Below are positions 1-8,152 of a stretch of 64,000 bases of DNA, piece after piece. The notes under the pieces are model-generated. The model searched no databases. It had not been told where the DNA came from and was given only the letters and a program-made list of their open reading frames with translations. The number at the start of each line of letters is the position of its first letter. Positions within the stretch are counted from its first letter, which is position 1. The DNA is from Yoonia rosea. GTDB taxonomy: Bacteria; Pseudomonadota; Alphaproteobacteria; Rhodobacterales; Rhodobacteraceae. A program made the position numbers and the translations under genes. The stretch covers positions 1-64,000 of the forward strand of contig NZ_FTPR01000001.1 of NCBI RefSeq assembly GCF_900156505.1. The letters are read 5' to 3'.

Positions 1-15
1 ACTGCAACACGGTAG

Positions 16-70
<55 letters not shown>

Positions 71-92
<22 letters not shown>

Positions 93-150
93 ACACACAC
101 AACACACAACAATACACGAACAGCCACCATCAGGCGGCCGCTGGCGTGGT
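71..150 (+). repeat. tRNA 3' end plus tail, copy 1 of a long-range direct repeat
   Basis: By my ungapped hand alignment these 80 nt match 28,231-28,310 at about 62 of 80 positions, including an exact 15-nt block (81-95) that covers the tRNA acceptor arm and CCA. The match continues about 55 nt past the tRNA, so it is more than a minimal integrase core site. It may be an att-type repeat or the tail of another rrn/tRNA-fMet unit. Confidence 0.7.
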
Positions 151-409
151 GTAACGGTACTCAGAATTCCGGGTTGGAGGCAACTTGGCTGGCCATGGAC
201 GAAGTTAGCTCAAATACGTTGTGGTGTTCACGACTGGGCGGAAAGCAGACGTTAGCTGCCCCGCGGCATACCCAAAAAAATCAACGCCCGCCGGGGGCAG
301 CCGTTCGCGTTTCGATTAATGCGTTCTGATGAGCTATTCATTGGCGCTGTTAAGACACTTGTCGTGAAAACGAGCCCTTCAGACTAACGTGCGATGCGAA
401 ATAGGACTG
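93..409. other. intergenic region, no gene seen
   Basis: I see no convincing coding sequence here on either strand. The left part is an AC-rich tail after the tRNA that is shared with 28.25 kb. On the minus strand a short G/C hairpin near 286-298 is followed by a U-rich run (complement of the A-run at 274-280), so it could end the long nitrate-assimilation transcript that comes from the right. The stem is only about 4 bp, so this is weak. Confidence 0.35.
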
Positions 410-1816
410 CTATGCTGTGGCCCAGATAGTGCTGGCCACGCTTTGGACAGGCCGCGCCGCTGCTGCATGCGCAGGCCAGTTCACAAGGATGATCGCACAG
501 CTCTTTATAGCGTGTGCCTCAAGCGCATAGGGGAGTTCAGACACTGTCGTTGCAACGTGATGTTCACTGTCTTTTGACACATCCACACAAACGTCCACTT
601 TGCTGTCGGGGGGGAGCCCCTGTTTCATCAGACCGTCCGAAAGGTGCGCTGCCTGCCCCGCCGACATGTAAAAGGCCGTTGTTGTTCCGGGTCCGGTCAG
701 CCGTGTGCAATCGGGCTGCGGGTTGTCCGCACATCCCGTGCCGGTCGCGATGACGAATGTATCCGCAACGCCCCGTTCGGTCAGGCTGCGCCCGAGCGAT
801 GCGGCGGCAGCCGAGGCGGCAGTGACACCAGGCACCATTTCGACAGGGATGCCTGCAGCTTTGGCGGCGGTGAGTTCTTCCGTAGCGCGGCCAAAGATCG
901 CCGGATCGCCGGATTTGAGACGCACAACATGACGGCCCTTCAATGCCTCGGCCACGATCATGCTGTTGATTTTGTCTTGCGGCCAAGCGTGCGCACCAAC
1001 AACCTTTCCGACGAATACCCGCTCGGCGTCGCGGCGGGCCAGTTCCAGCACCTCCGGATCAACCAGCCGGTCGTAAAAGATCACGTCAGCCTCTTGCAGG
1101 CGCGCGACAGCGCGCAGGGTCAACAGATCGCGTGCCCCGGGGCCGGCCCCCACAAGCGCGATATGCCCGCCTTTGGCTTGGTCCGCTGCGCCACCTGCGG
1201 CGATAGCGACCTTGATCATGCGCGCGGCATCTCTTTCCGCACCGCGCGTCCATGTCGCGGCCGCGTCACCTTTGAAGACCCATGCCCAGAATGCGCGGCG
1301 GCGGTGGCGTGCTACCTTTTGCGCCACCCGCGGGCGCAGGTTCCCTGCAAGGGCCGCTAACCCGCCAAGGTTCTGCGGCAAAAGCGCCTCGAGTTTGGTT
1401 TTGATGTCACGTGTCAGGACGGGCGCGGTGCCTTCGCTTCCGATGGCCACCACGATCGGGTCGCGGTCGACGATCGCCGGTGTTGTCAGATCACACAGGT
1501 CGGGCTGGTCCACCACGTTGACGGGACATTTCGCAGCTTTGGCCAGACCGTGGGCGGCCGCATCAAACCCAGGGCAGCCTGTCCCAATGAAAGCAAATGC
1601 GGCGTCTTCAAAGATGTCTGATGAGAGTGTTTTGACCTGTGCGGCCCGCCCCGATGCGACAAGGCCCTGCAACTCGTCTTCCAGGGTGGCGGCCACCAGA
1701 ACAATCTGCGCGTCCGTCTTGCAGATCAATCGCGCTTTCTGCGCGGCCTGTTCGCCGCCGCCCACAATGATCACACGTCGGTCCGATGTGCGGATGAACA
1801 TGGGAAAGGCTTTCAT
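410..1816 (-). CDS. cysG: siroheme synthase CysG (bifunctional)
   Basis: A 468-aa protein that makes siroheme from uroporphyrinogen III, the cofactor of the nitrite reductase encoded in the same operon. Residues 1 to about 210 are the precorrin-2 dehydrogenase/ferrochelatase part with a Rossmann glycine motif VGGG (18-21). Residues about 215-468 are the uroporphyrinogen-III C-methyltransferase part, with VGAGPG at 222-227 and RLKSGDPAIFGR at 299-310. Length fits the fused CysG family. I chose the ATG at 1816 because AGGAGG lies just upstream; the open frame continues further but lacks a good site. It is the last gene of the nitrate-assimilation unit, 10 nt after the TrpD2-like gene. Confidence 0.93.
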   Translation of the reverse strand: MKAFPMFIRTSDRRVIIVGGGEQAAQKARLICKTDAQIVLVAATLEDELQGLVASGRAAQVKTLSSDIFEDAAFAFIGTGCPGFDAAAHGLAKAAKCPVNVVDQPDLCDLTTPAIVDRDPIVVAIGSEGTAPVLTRDIKTKLEALLPQNLGGLAALAGNLRPRVAQKVARHRRRAFWAWVFKGDAAATWTRGAERDAARMIKVAIAAGGAADQAKGGHIALVGAGPGARDLLTLRAVARLQEADVIFYDRLVDPEVLELARRDAERVFVGKVVGAHAWPQDKINSMIVAEALKGRHVVRLKSGDPAIFGRATEELTAAKAAGIPVEMVPGVTAASAAAASLGRSLTERGVADTFVIATGTGCADNPQPDCTRLTGPGTTTAFYMSAGQAAHLSDGLMKQGLPPDSKVDVCVDVSKDSEHHVATTVSELPYALEAHAIKSCAIILVNWPAHAAAARPVQSVASTIWATA

Positions 1817-1826
1817 GGGATCCTCC

Positions 1827-2762
1827 TTATGCCGCGTCACGCGGCTTGCGCGCGGGCCAAAGTCTGCGGGCAGTGTCTTCGGCATCTGCCATGCCGAGCG
1901 TTGCGAGCGCTGCGGCGGCCGTGCCACTGATGATCTGTTCATCAAATACGGATGGTTGCATCAGGTCATAAGCGGCCGTCGGTTCGGCGAGCCGGCGTGT
2001 GTCATCGATGAGAGCGTGGAAACTCCCCTCCCACAGGGCACCGGTCCGCACACCGAAAGCGGCGATATCCTTTGCAGGATGCCGTTCGAATTCACCGCCG
2101 CCACCCTTTATCACCGTCAGGTTCTGCCAGCCCAGAAGCTGTGCCGCATCGGCCTGCAGCAAGCGGTAGGACGGGTGGAACACACCTTGAACGCTGGCGC
2201 TTGCGCGGGCGGGGTTGAGCATGCGGCAAACGGTATTAATGCAAGACCGCAGGCCAAGCACCTCGCGCAGGCGCAAAAGCGCAAAGAGCGCGGGATGCAT
2301 ATGTTCCAGCGGCAGATAGGCGATGCCCTCGCGCGCGAGCAGGGTTTCGGCTGCGTCAAGCGAAGCGGCGATACCGATGCCCGCCTGAGAGAGCCCGTCG
2401 CGTATTTTGTGATCGGTCCCATTCCAGCCGTGCAAAAGAACCCGATGCCCTGCATCCGCCACCATCCGTGCAGAAAAAAGGAACCACGGCGCACCGCGCG
2501 TGCGGCCCGCCGCATAGCTGGGCCAGTCAAGGTCGGCCTTTGGGATATGCGGCATCGTGGCTTGTGCCGCTTGGGCGAAACCTGCGATCTCTTCTGCGGT
2601 TTCACCTTTCATGCGCAAAAGCATCAATAGCGCCCCAACTGCCTCGGGTGCCGCATCGGGGCCGAGCATGATCTTCATTGCTGCGGCGGCCTCGTCCCGT
2701 GTGAGGGACCGTGACCGTCCCGGCCCGCGGCCAAGGGTCTGAACGAAAGTCGCCAGGGTCAT
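1827..2762 (-). CDS. TrpD2/YbiB-like glycosyltransferase-family protein
   Basis: A 311-aa protein resembling the anthranilate phosphoribosyltransferase (TrpD)-like fold, known as TrpD2 or YbiB in E. coli. The family starts with a small helical domain (here residues 1-75) followed by an alpha/beta domain; a glycine-rich stretch IKGGGGEFER is near residue 222. E. coli YbiB binds nucleic acid and is not a real TrpD, so no tryptophan role is implied. Its ATG overlaps the nasA stop codon (ATGA), and cysG follows 10 nt later. The position between nitrate reductase and siroheme synthase suggests a role in nitrate assimilation, but the function is unknown. Confidence 0.8.
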   Translation of the reverse strand: MTLATFVQTLGRGPGRSRSLTRDEAAAAMKIMLGPDAAPEAVGALLMLLRMKGETAEEIAGFAQAAQATMPHIPKADLDWPSYAAGRTRGAPWFLFSARMVADAGHRVLLHGWNGTDHKIRDGLSQAGIGIAASLDAAETLLAREGIAYLPLEHMHPALFALLRLREVLGLRSCINTVCRMLNPARASASVQGVFHPSYRLLQADAAQLLGWQNLTVIKGGGGEFERHPAKDIAAFGVRTGALWEGSFHALIDDTRRLAEPTAAYDLMQPSVFDEQIISGTAAAALATLGMADAEDTARRLWPARKPRDAA

Positions 2763-5389
2763 TCTGCCGCCTCCTTGACGCGGACCCGTGCCAGCAGGTC
2801 GGCGATTTCAGGTCGGCAAGAACCACAGTTGGTCCCTGCACCCAAGGCAGCACCAATCTGATCAACGCTCATCAACCCCTCGCTCTCAATCGCGGTGACG
2901 ATGGTGTTGATTCCAACGCCAAAGCAAGAACACAAGGTTGGTCCGGGGTTCGGGATCGCGGCGGGAACGCGACCCGTCAGCGCATCAACTGCGTCCGTGC
3001 CAGGCAGTGTCGTCAGATAGTCGCGCATGACAGCAATCGGTGTGCGCGCCACATAAAGCGCGGCAATGATCTGGTTGCCGTCGCGCAGGACAATTCGTGC
3101 CGATCCGCGCGCGGTGTCGATGACACAGGCTGCGGTCGCGGTGGGTGCGGAAAAGATACGGCGCGCTTCCGCTTCCCAATCGTCGATGACGTTTGTGCCT
3201 GCCAATTCGGCCCGAAAACCACGCGGCATGCGCGCCTTGGCCCAATAGTCACAGTCCAGTGCCATATCGGACCGGGATACGGCAAAGCCATACCAAGCGG
3301 CGGCGAAGCGTGCGGCGGCAACGGTGCCAGCCTTGCTTTCAGGTTGGCCCGAGATCGGGTCAGTGGCAGGGGCCACAAGCGCGTCAATCCGTGCGCAGCG
3401 CGCGGTTTCGCCGGTCCAGTGGATTGGTGCGAAAAGTTGGCCTTTCTGCACATCCTTCGAAATGCGCGCCCGCAAGATCGCCTGCCCATGCACATTGGTC
3501 AGCCGGACAAGGTCGGCGGTTGCGATTTGCAGCGTCTGCGCATCATCGGGGTGAATGTCGACGAAAGGTTCCGGCAAATGCCCTGACAGCCGTGGCGACA
3601 GGGCTGTGCGGGTCATGGTGTGCCACTGGTCGCGCAAACGGCCCGTATTCAGGACGAAAGGGGCGTCCGCTGTCGCGACAGATGCCAGTGCCTTTGCGGT
3701 CACCGCAATCAAACGCGCCTTTCCGTCGGGATGGAAAAATGCGCCATCCGCAAAGAACCGACCGCCTTGCCGCTCTTGCGTGACAGGCCAACGCGCGGGT
3801 TGAAACTGGGCGTAGTCGGTATCGGAAATGCCAGAGAGAGCAGAGATGTCGAAATCACGCCCGAACCCAGCAGCGATACCGGAAAGGGTAGCGTGTTCGC
3901 GGAAGATTTCGGCGGGGTTGGCGTAGTCAAAGGCGCGGGCAAAGCCCATGCGCCGCCCGACCTCGGCCAGAATATCCCAATCGGGTCGCGCCCGCCCCGG
4001 TGCGGGCAAAACGCTGCGTTGGCGGGTGATGGTGCGGTCGGAGTTTGTGACCGTGCCGTCTTTTTCCGCCCAAGCGGTGGCGGGCAGCAGGACATCCGCC
4101 AGACGTGCGGTATCCGTTTGTGCGGTGATGTCGCTGACCACGGTGAAGGGACAGTTTGCAATGGCATCGCGCACGGCATCTGCATCCGGCATCGAAACCG
4201 CGGGATTGGTATGGATGATCCAAAGTGCCTTGATCCGCCCGTCGGCAACGGCGCGGAACATATCCACCGCCTTCAAGCCTTGCCTGGACGGCATCGCAGT
4301 TGCGCCCCAGAACGTGCGTACAGCCGCGCGATGATCGGCGTTTTCCAGATCAAGATGGCAGGCCAGCATATTGGCCAGCCCACCCACTTCGCGCCCACCC
4401 ATGGCGTTGGGCTGGCCGGTGACGGAAAACGGCCCGCAGCCCGTCGTCCCAATCCGGCCGGTGGCGAGGTGACAGTTCAGGATCGCGTTGACCTTATCGG
4501 TGCCAGAGGTCGATTGGTTTACCCCTTGGCTGTAGATCGTCACAACGCGCTGCGTGCCGATCCAAAGATCGTAGAAGGCGCACAGATCCGCCGGATCAAG
4601 CCCTGTGATTGTAGCGTCATCTGCGCGGGCTGTGGCAATGGCATCATCAAGCCCGTTGAGGTGGCTTGCATAGTCTGCGTCAACAGCGCCGCGGTCCGCG
4701 ATCTGGGCCAGAAGCCCGTTGAACAGCGCTACATCGCTGCCTGGTGCCAGTGGCAAATGCAGGTCGGCGTCGGCACAGCTGGCCGTGCGGCGCGGGTCGA
4801 TGACGACGATCTTTGTGCCACGGGACTGCCTTGCCGCCAGCAGGCGCTGAAAGAGAACCGGATGGCACCATGCCAGATTTGAGCCGACCAGAACGACAAG
4901 GTCGGCTTCATCTATATCGTCATAAGTCCCGGGCACTGTATCGGTGCCAAACGCGCGTTTGTGGCCCGCGACAGAGGACGCCATGCACAACCGCGAATTC
5001 GTGTCGATATTGGCCGAGCCGATGAACCCCTTCATCAGTTTGTTGGCGACATAGTAGTCCTCGGTCAGCAACTGCCCCGAGACATAGAAGGCCACGCTGT
5101 CAGGTCCGTGTTCGGCAATCGTCGCTTTGAAGGTATTCGCCACCAGATCAAGCGCGGCGTCCCAATCGGCCTCTGCGCCGTCGATCCGTGGTGCAAGCAG
5201 GCGTTGTTCCAGCCCAACTGTCTGGCCCAGCGCCGACCCCTTTGAGCAAAGCCGCCCGAAGTTGGCCGGATGATCCGGATCGCCACGCACATCCAGCCCG
5301 CCATTGCCATCGGCGCGCAGCAAGACACCGCAACCGACGCCGCAATAGGGGCAGGTCGAGCGTGTTTCGGGCAGGCCCGCCCCGTCCAT
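2759..5389 (-). CDS. nasA: assimilatory nitrate reductase, large catalytic subunit
   Basis: An 876-aa cytoplasmic molybdopterin (bis-MGD) oxidoreductase reducing nitrate to nitrite. The N-terminal [4Fe-4S] motif is CPYCGVGC at 13-20 with a fourth cysteine near 48. The central part matches the molybdopterin oxidoreductase and dinucleotide-binding domains. The C-terminus (about 815-870) carries CSCFGVG and CGSCRPE, a BFD-like [2Fe-2S] domain typical of the Klebsiella NasA type; the Paracoccus equivalent is called NasC. It overlaps nirD by ATGA at its start and the TrpD2-like gene at its end. Electrons probably come from the NirB flavoprotein or a ferredoxin; the sequence does not settle which. 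Confidence 0.95.
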   Translation of the reverse strand: MDGAGLPETRSTCPYCGVGCGVLLRADGNGGLDVRGDPDHPANFGRLCSKGSALGQTVGLEQRLLAPRIDGAEADWDAALDLVANTFKATIAEHGPDSVAFYVSGQLLTEDYYVANKLMKGFIGSANIDTNSRLCMASSVAGHKRAFGTDTVPGTYDDIDEADLVVLVGSNLAWCHPVLFQRLLAARQSRGTKIVVIDPRRTASCADADLHLPLAPGSDVALFNGLLAQIADRGAVDADYASHLNGLDDAIATARADDATITGLDPADLCAFYDLWIGTQRVVTIYSQGVNQSTSGTDKVNAILNCHLATGRIGTTGCGPFSVTGQPNAMGGREVGGLANMLACHLDLENADHRAAVRTFWGATAMPSRQGLKAVDMFRAVADGRIKALWIIHTNPAVSMPDADAVRDAIANCPFTVVSDITAQTDTARLADVLLPATAWAEKDGTVTNSDRTITRQRSVLPAPGRARPDWDILAEVGRRMGFARAFDYANPAEIFREHATLSGIAAGFGRDFDISALSGISDTDYAQFQPARWPVTQERQGGRFFADGAFFHPDGKARLIAVTAKALASVATADAPFVLNTGRLRDQWHTMTRTALSPRLSGHLPEPFVDIHPDDAQTLQIATADLVRLTNVHGQAILRARISKDVQKGQLFAPIHWTGETARCARIDALVAPATDPISGQPESKAGTVAAARFAAAWYGFAVSRSDMALDCDYWAKARMPRGFRAELAGTNVIDDWEAEARRIFSAPTATAACVIDTARGSARIVLRDGNQIIAALYVARTPIAVMRDYLTTLPGTDAVDALTGRVPAAIPNPGPTLCSCFGVGINTIVTAIESEGLMSVDQIGAALGAGTNCGSCRPEIADLLARVRVKEAAE

Positions 5390-5718
5390 CAGGCAGCACT
5401 CTGCGCAGAAAGGCCTGCGCCATCGATCAAGATACGATCCGCTTCGATCCGGATGGGGTAGGTGGCAATCCGCGCGTCTTCTCCTCGCGCCTGTCCGGTG
5501 TTCAGATCAAACACCCAGTTATGCAGCGGGCAGGTGATCGACTGGCCGTGGACAATGCCCTCGGACAATGGTCCGCCTTTGTGCGGGCAACGGTCAAGGG
5601 CCGCAAAAACTTCGTTCAAATCGGTCCGAAAAACTGCAATACAGCCCAGCGCCGTCTTCAGCTTGCGGGCACCGCGCAGGGGGATGTCGTCGATGTGGCC
5701 AATATCAATCCAGCTCAT
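5389..5718 (-). CDS. nirD: nitrite reductase small subunit, Rieske type
   Basis: A 109-aa Rieske [2Fe-2S] protein with the paired motifs CPHKGG and CPLHNW (CxH and CxxH), as in NirD/NasG proteins that pass electrons to or within assimilatory nitrite and nitrate reductases. The ATG at 5718 overlaps the nirB stop codon (ATGA), and its own stop overlaps the nasA start, so translation is likely coupled. A longer upstream frame exists inside nirB and was not used. In Paracoccus denitrificans the equivalent NasG links NasB and NasC. Confidence 0.92.
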   Translation of the reverse strand: MSWIDIGHIDDIPLRGARKLKTALGCIAVFRTDLNEVFAALDRCPHKGGPLSEGIVHGQSITCPLHNWVFDLNTGQARGEDARIATYPIRIEADRILIDGAGLSAQSAA

Positions 5719-8147
5719 TCTGCAGCCTCCAGTGTCAGATCGGCGAGCGCTTGATACCGTTCTGCCTTTTGCGCGTGTTCCGCCCATGGGTCCTTGCGGT
5801 AGATGCTTTGCGACAATTCAAACGCCGCGATCAGGCGGGCGCGTTCGTCCAGATCATCAACGACCCGCGCCTTGACCCAGTCGAGCCCCACTTTCGCGAC
5901 CCATTTGTAAGGACGGTCGAGGTATTTGGCGTTTTCGCGGTAAAGCTGGATAAATGCGACGGTCAGGTCGATCGCCTCTTGTTCGGTCGCCACGTCGGCC
6001 AGACGTTCGGTTTCCTTCAGGTCCATGCCGGCGGCACCCGCGACACCCACCTGATAGCCGCTGTCGACACAGATCACGCCCACATCCTTGCAGGTTGCTT
6101 CGGCGCAATTGCGCGGGCAGCCCGACACAGCCAGCTTCACCTTATGCGGCGTCCATGACCCCCAAAGCATCTGTTCCAGCTTGATGCCAAGACCCGTGCT
6201 GTCCTGCGTTCCAAAGCGGCAGTGATCCGTGCCCACACAGGTTTTCACCGTCCGCAGGCCTTTGGAATACGCATGGCCAGAGACCAGCCCCGCCTTGTTC
6301 AGATCGGCCCAGATATGCGGCAGATCCTCGCCCTTGACGCCCAGCAGGTCGATCCGCTGGCCGCCTGTGACCTTCACGGTGGGGACGTTGTATTTGTCGG
6401 CCGCATCGGCAATCGCCCGCAATTCGGTCGGGTTGGTGATCCCGCCCCACATGCGTGGCACAACGCTGAAGGTGCCATCCTTCTGGATATTGGCGTGCTT
6501 GCGTTCGTTGACAAATCGGCTTTGCGGATCGTCTTTGTATTCAAGCGGCCAGTCGGCCAGCAGATAAAAGTTGATGGCGGGGCGGCAGACATGGCACCCG
6601 TTGCGGGTTTTCCAGCCCAATTCCTGCCAGACGGCTTCCTGGCTTTTCAGCTCCTGTGATTTGATCAACCGTCGCACGTCCTCATGGGTCAGATCACAGC
6701 AGCCACAGATCGGCTGAGCAGTTGGCATGACAAAATCATCGCCCAAGGTGACCTGCAGCAACTGTTCGACCAGCCCCGTGCAGGTGCCGCAGGATGCGCT
6801 GGCCTTGGTGGTGGCGCGGATTGCGCCCAGATCGGTGGCCCCGCCAGCGATGGCGTCGGTGATCGTGCTTTTGCAAATGCCGTTGCAGCCACAGATTTCC
6901 GCTTCAGGCGGCAATGCTGCAACGGCTGAGAGCGGGTCCGCGGTATCGCCCCCCTGATAGGCCGGGCCAAAGATCAGCGTCTCGCGCATGTCACTGATAT
7001 CGGTGCCGTCCTTGATCAGCCCGAAGAACCAGTTGCCATCGGCGGTATCGCCATACATCACCGCCCCGATCAGCCGGTCACCTTCGATCACCAGCCGCTT
7101 GTAGACGCCGCGTGACGGATCGCGGAACACGATATCCTCGCGGCCTTCGCCATCGGCGAAGTCACCGGCGCTGAACAGATCGCAACCCGTGACCTTCAGC
7201 TTGGTGGACAGGGATTTCTGGACAAAGGCCGCCTCTTCCCCCAGCAGGGTTTTGGCCAGCACCTTGGCCTGATCATAAAGCGGGGCGACAAGGCCAAAGA
7301 TCGCGCCCTGATGTTCAACGCATTCGCCGACAGCAAAGATATCCGCGTCAGAGGTGCACAACTGGTCATCCACATGGATACCCTTGCCCACAGCCAGGCC
7401 AGCGGCCTGCGCCAGCGCCACATTGGGGCGGATACCCACGGCCATGACTAGCAGATCGCAGGGCAGCTCTGTGCCGTCATCCAGCATCAACGCCTTGACC
7501 ATGCCATCCTGTCCGACGATTTCCTTGGAATTGGCCTGCAGGCGGATCGTGATGCCCTTGGCCTCAAGCGATTTCTTCAGCAGGTAACCTGCGGCTTCAT
7601 CAAGCTGCCGCTCCATCAGGTGGCCCATGATATGCACCACGGTCACATCGGCAGCGCGCGCGGCCATGCCTGCGGCGGCTTCCAGCCCCAACAGGCCACC
7701 ACCGATCACGACGACCTTTTTGCCAGCCCCCATCTGCATCATGCGTTCGGTGTCTTCGAGATCGCGGTAGGCGATCACGCCCTCCAGATCATGGCCTGGC
7801 AGTGGGATCATGAAGGGGTTCGAACCTGTGCCAAAGATCAGCTTGTCATAGGCAACCGTGCCGTTTTCGCCGGTCACCGTCTTGGCGGCGCGGTCAATCG
7901 CTATCACCTTTTCGCCAAAGCAGCAGCTCACCCCATTGGCGGCATACCAGGCGTCGTCATGAGTCACGATCTCTGCGTAGGTCTTTTCGCCTGACAGCAC
8001 AGGTGACAGCATGATCCGGTTGTAGTTCCCGCGCGGCTCGGCGTTGTACAGCGTGATGTCGAACGCATCCGGTGCCGCCTCGACCAGGTGCTCGATCACG
8101 CGGCCAGAGGCCATGCCGGCGCCGATGATTACAAGTTTCTGTTTCAT
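5715..8147 (-). CDS. nirB: nitrite reductase [NAD(P)H] large subunit
   Basis: An 810-aa siroheme enzyme reducing nitrite to ammonium. The order is an FAD/NAD-binding pyridine nucleotide-disulfide oxidoreductase module (VIIGAGMASG near the start), two BFD-like [2Fe-2S] segments (CGCNGICK and CGCCDLTHEDV), then ferredoxin-like and siroheme/[4Fe-4S] domains with TCVGTDHCRFG and SGCPRNCAEA as cluster ligands. I chose the ATG at 8147, which has GGAG 8 nt upstream; a GTG 9 nt further up, overlapping the previous stop, is an alternative. It lies 5 nt after the transporter ATPase gene and overlaps nirD. Confidence 0.95.
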   Translation of the reverse strand: MKQKLVIIGAGMASGRVIEHLVEAAPDAFDITLYNAEPRGNYNRIMLSPVLSGEKTYAEIVTHDDAWYAANGVSCCFGEKVIAIDRAAKTVTGENGTVAYDKLIFGTGSNPFMIPLPGHDLEGVIAYRDLEDTERMMQMGAGKKVVVIGGGLLGLEAAAGMAARAADVTVVHIMGHLMERQLDEAAGYLLKKSLEAKGITIRLQANSKEIVGQDGMVKALMLDDGTELPCDLLVMAVGIRPNVALAQAAGLAVGKGIHVDDQLCTSDADIFAVGECVEHQGAIFGLVAPLYDQAKVLAKTLLGEEAAFVQKSLSTKLKVTGCDLFSAGDFADGEGREDIVFRDPSRGVYKRLVIEGDRLIGAVMYGDTADGNWFFGLIKDGTDISDMRETLIFGPAYQGGDTADPLSAVAALPPEAEICGCNGICKSTITDAIAGGATDLGAIRATTKASASCGTCTGLVEQLLQVTLGDDFVMPTAQPICGCCDLTHEDVRRLIKSQELKSQEAVWQELGWKTRNGCHVCRPAINFYLLADWPLEYKDDPQSRFVNERKHANIQKDGTFSVVPRMWGGITNPTELRAIADAADKYNVPTVKVTGGQRIDLLGVKGEDLPHIWADLNKAGLVSGHAYSKGLRTVKTCVGTDHCRFGTQDSTGLGIKLEQMLWGSWTPHKVKLAVSGCPRNCAEATCKDVGVICVDSGYQVGVAGAAGMDLKETERLADVATEQEAIDLTVAFIQLYRENAKYLDRPYKWVAKVGLDWVKARVVDDLDERARLIAAFELSQSIYRKDPWAEHAQKAERYQALADLTLEAAE

Positions 8148-8152
8148 TGCTT

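Noticed and set aside
93..130. AC-rich tract after the tRNA as a CRISPR or microsatellite
   Set aside because: It is a short, irregular run without regular repeats and spacers.
644..1360. Long plus-strand open frames opposite cysG
   Set aside because: They are GC-rich antisense shadows of a clear siroheme synthase gene, with no family similarity.
3620..4882. 420-codon plus-strand frame opposite nasA
   Set aside because: Antisense to a full-length nitrate reductase with intact motifs; low-complexity basic composition.
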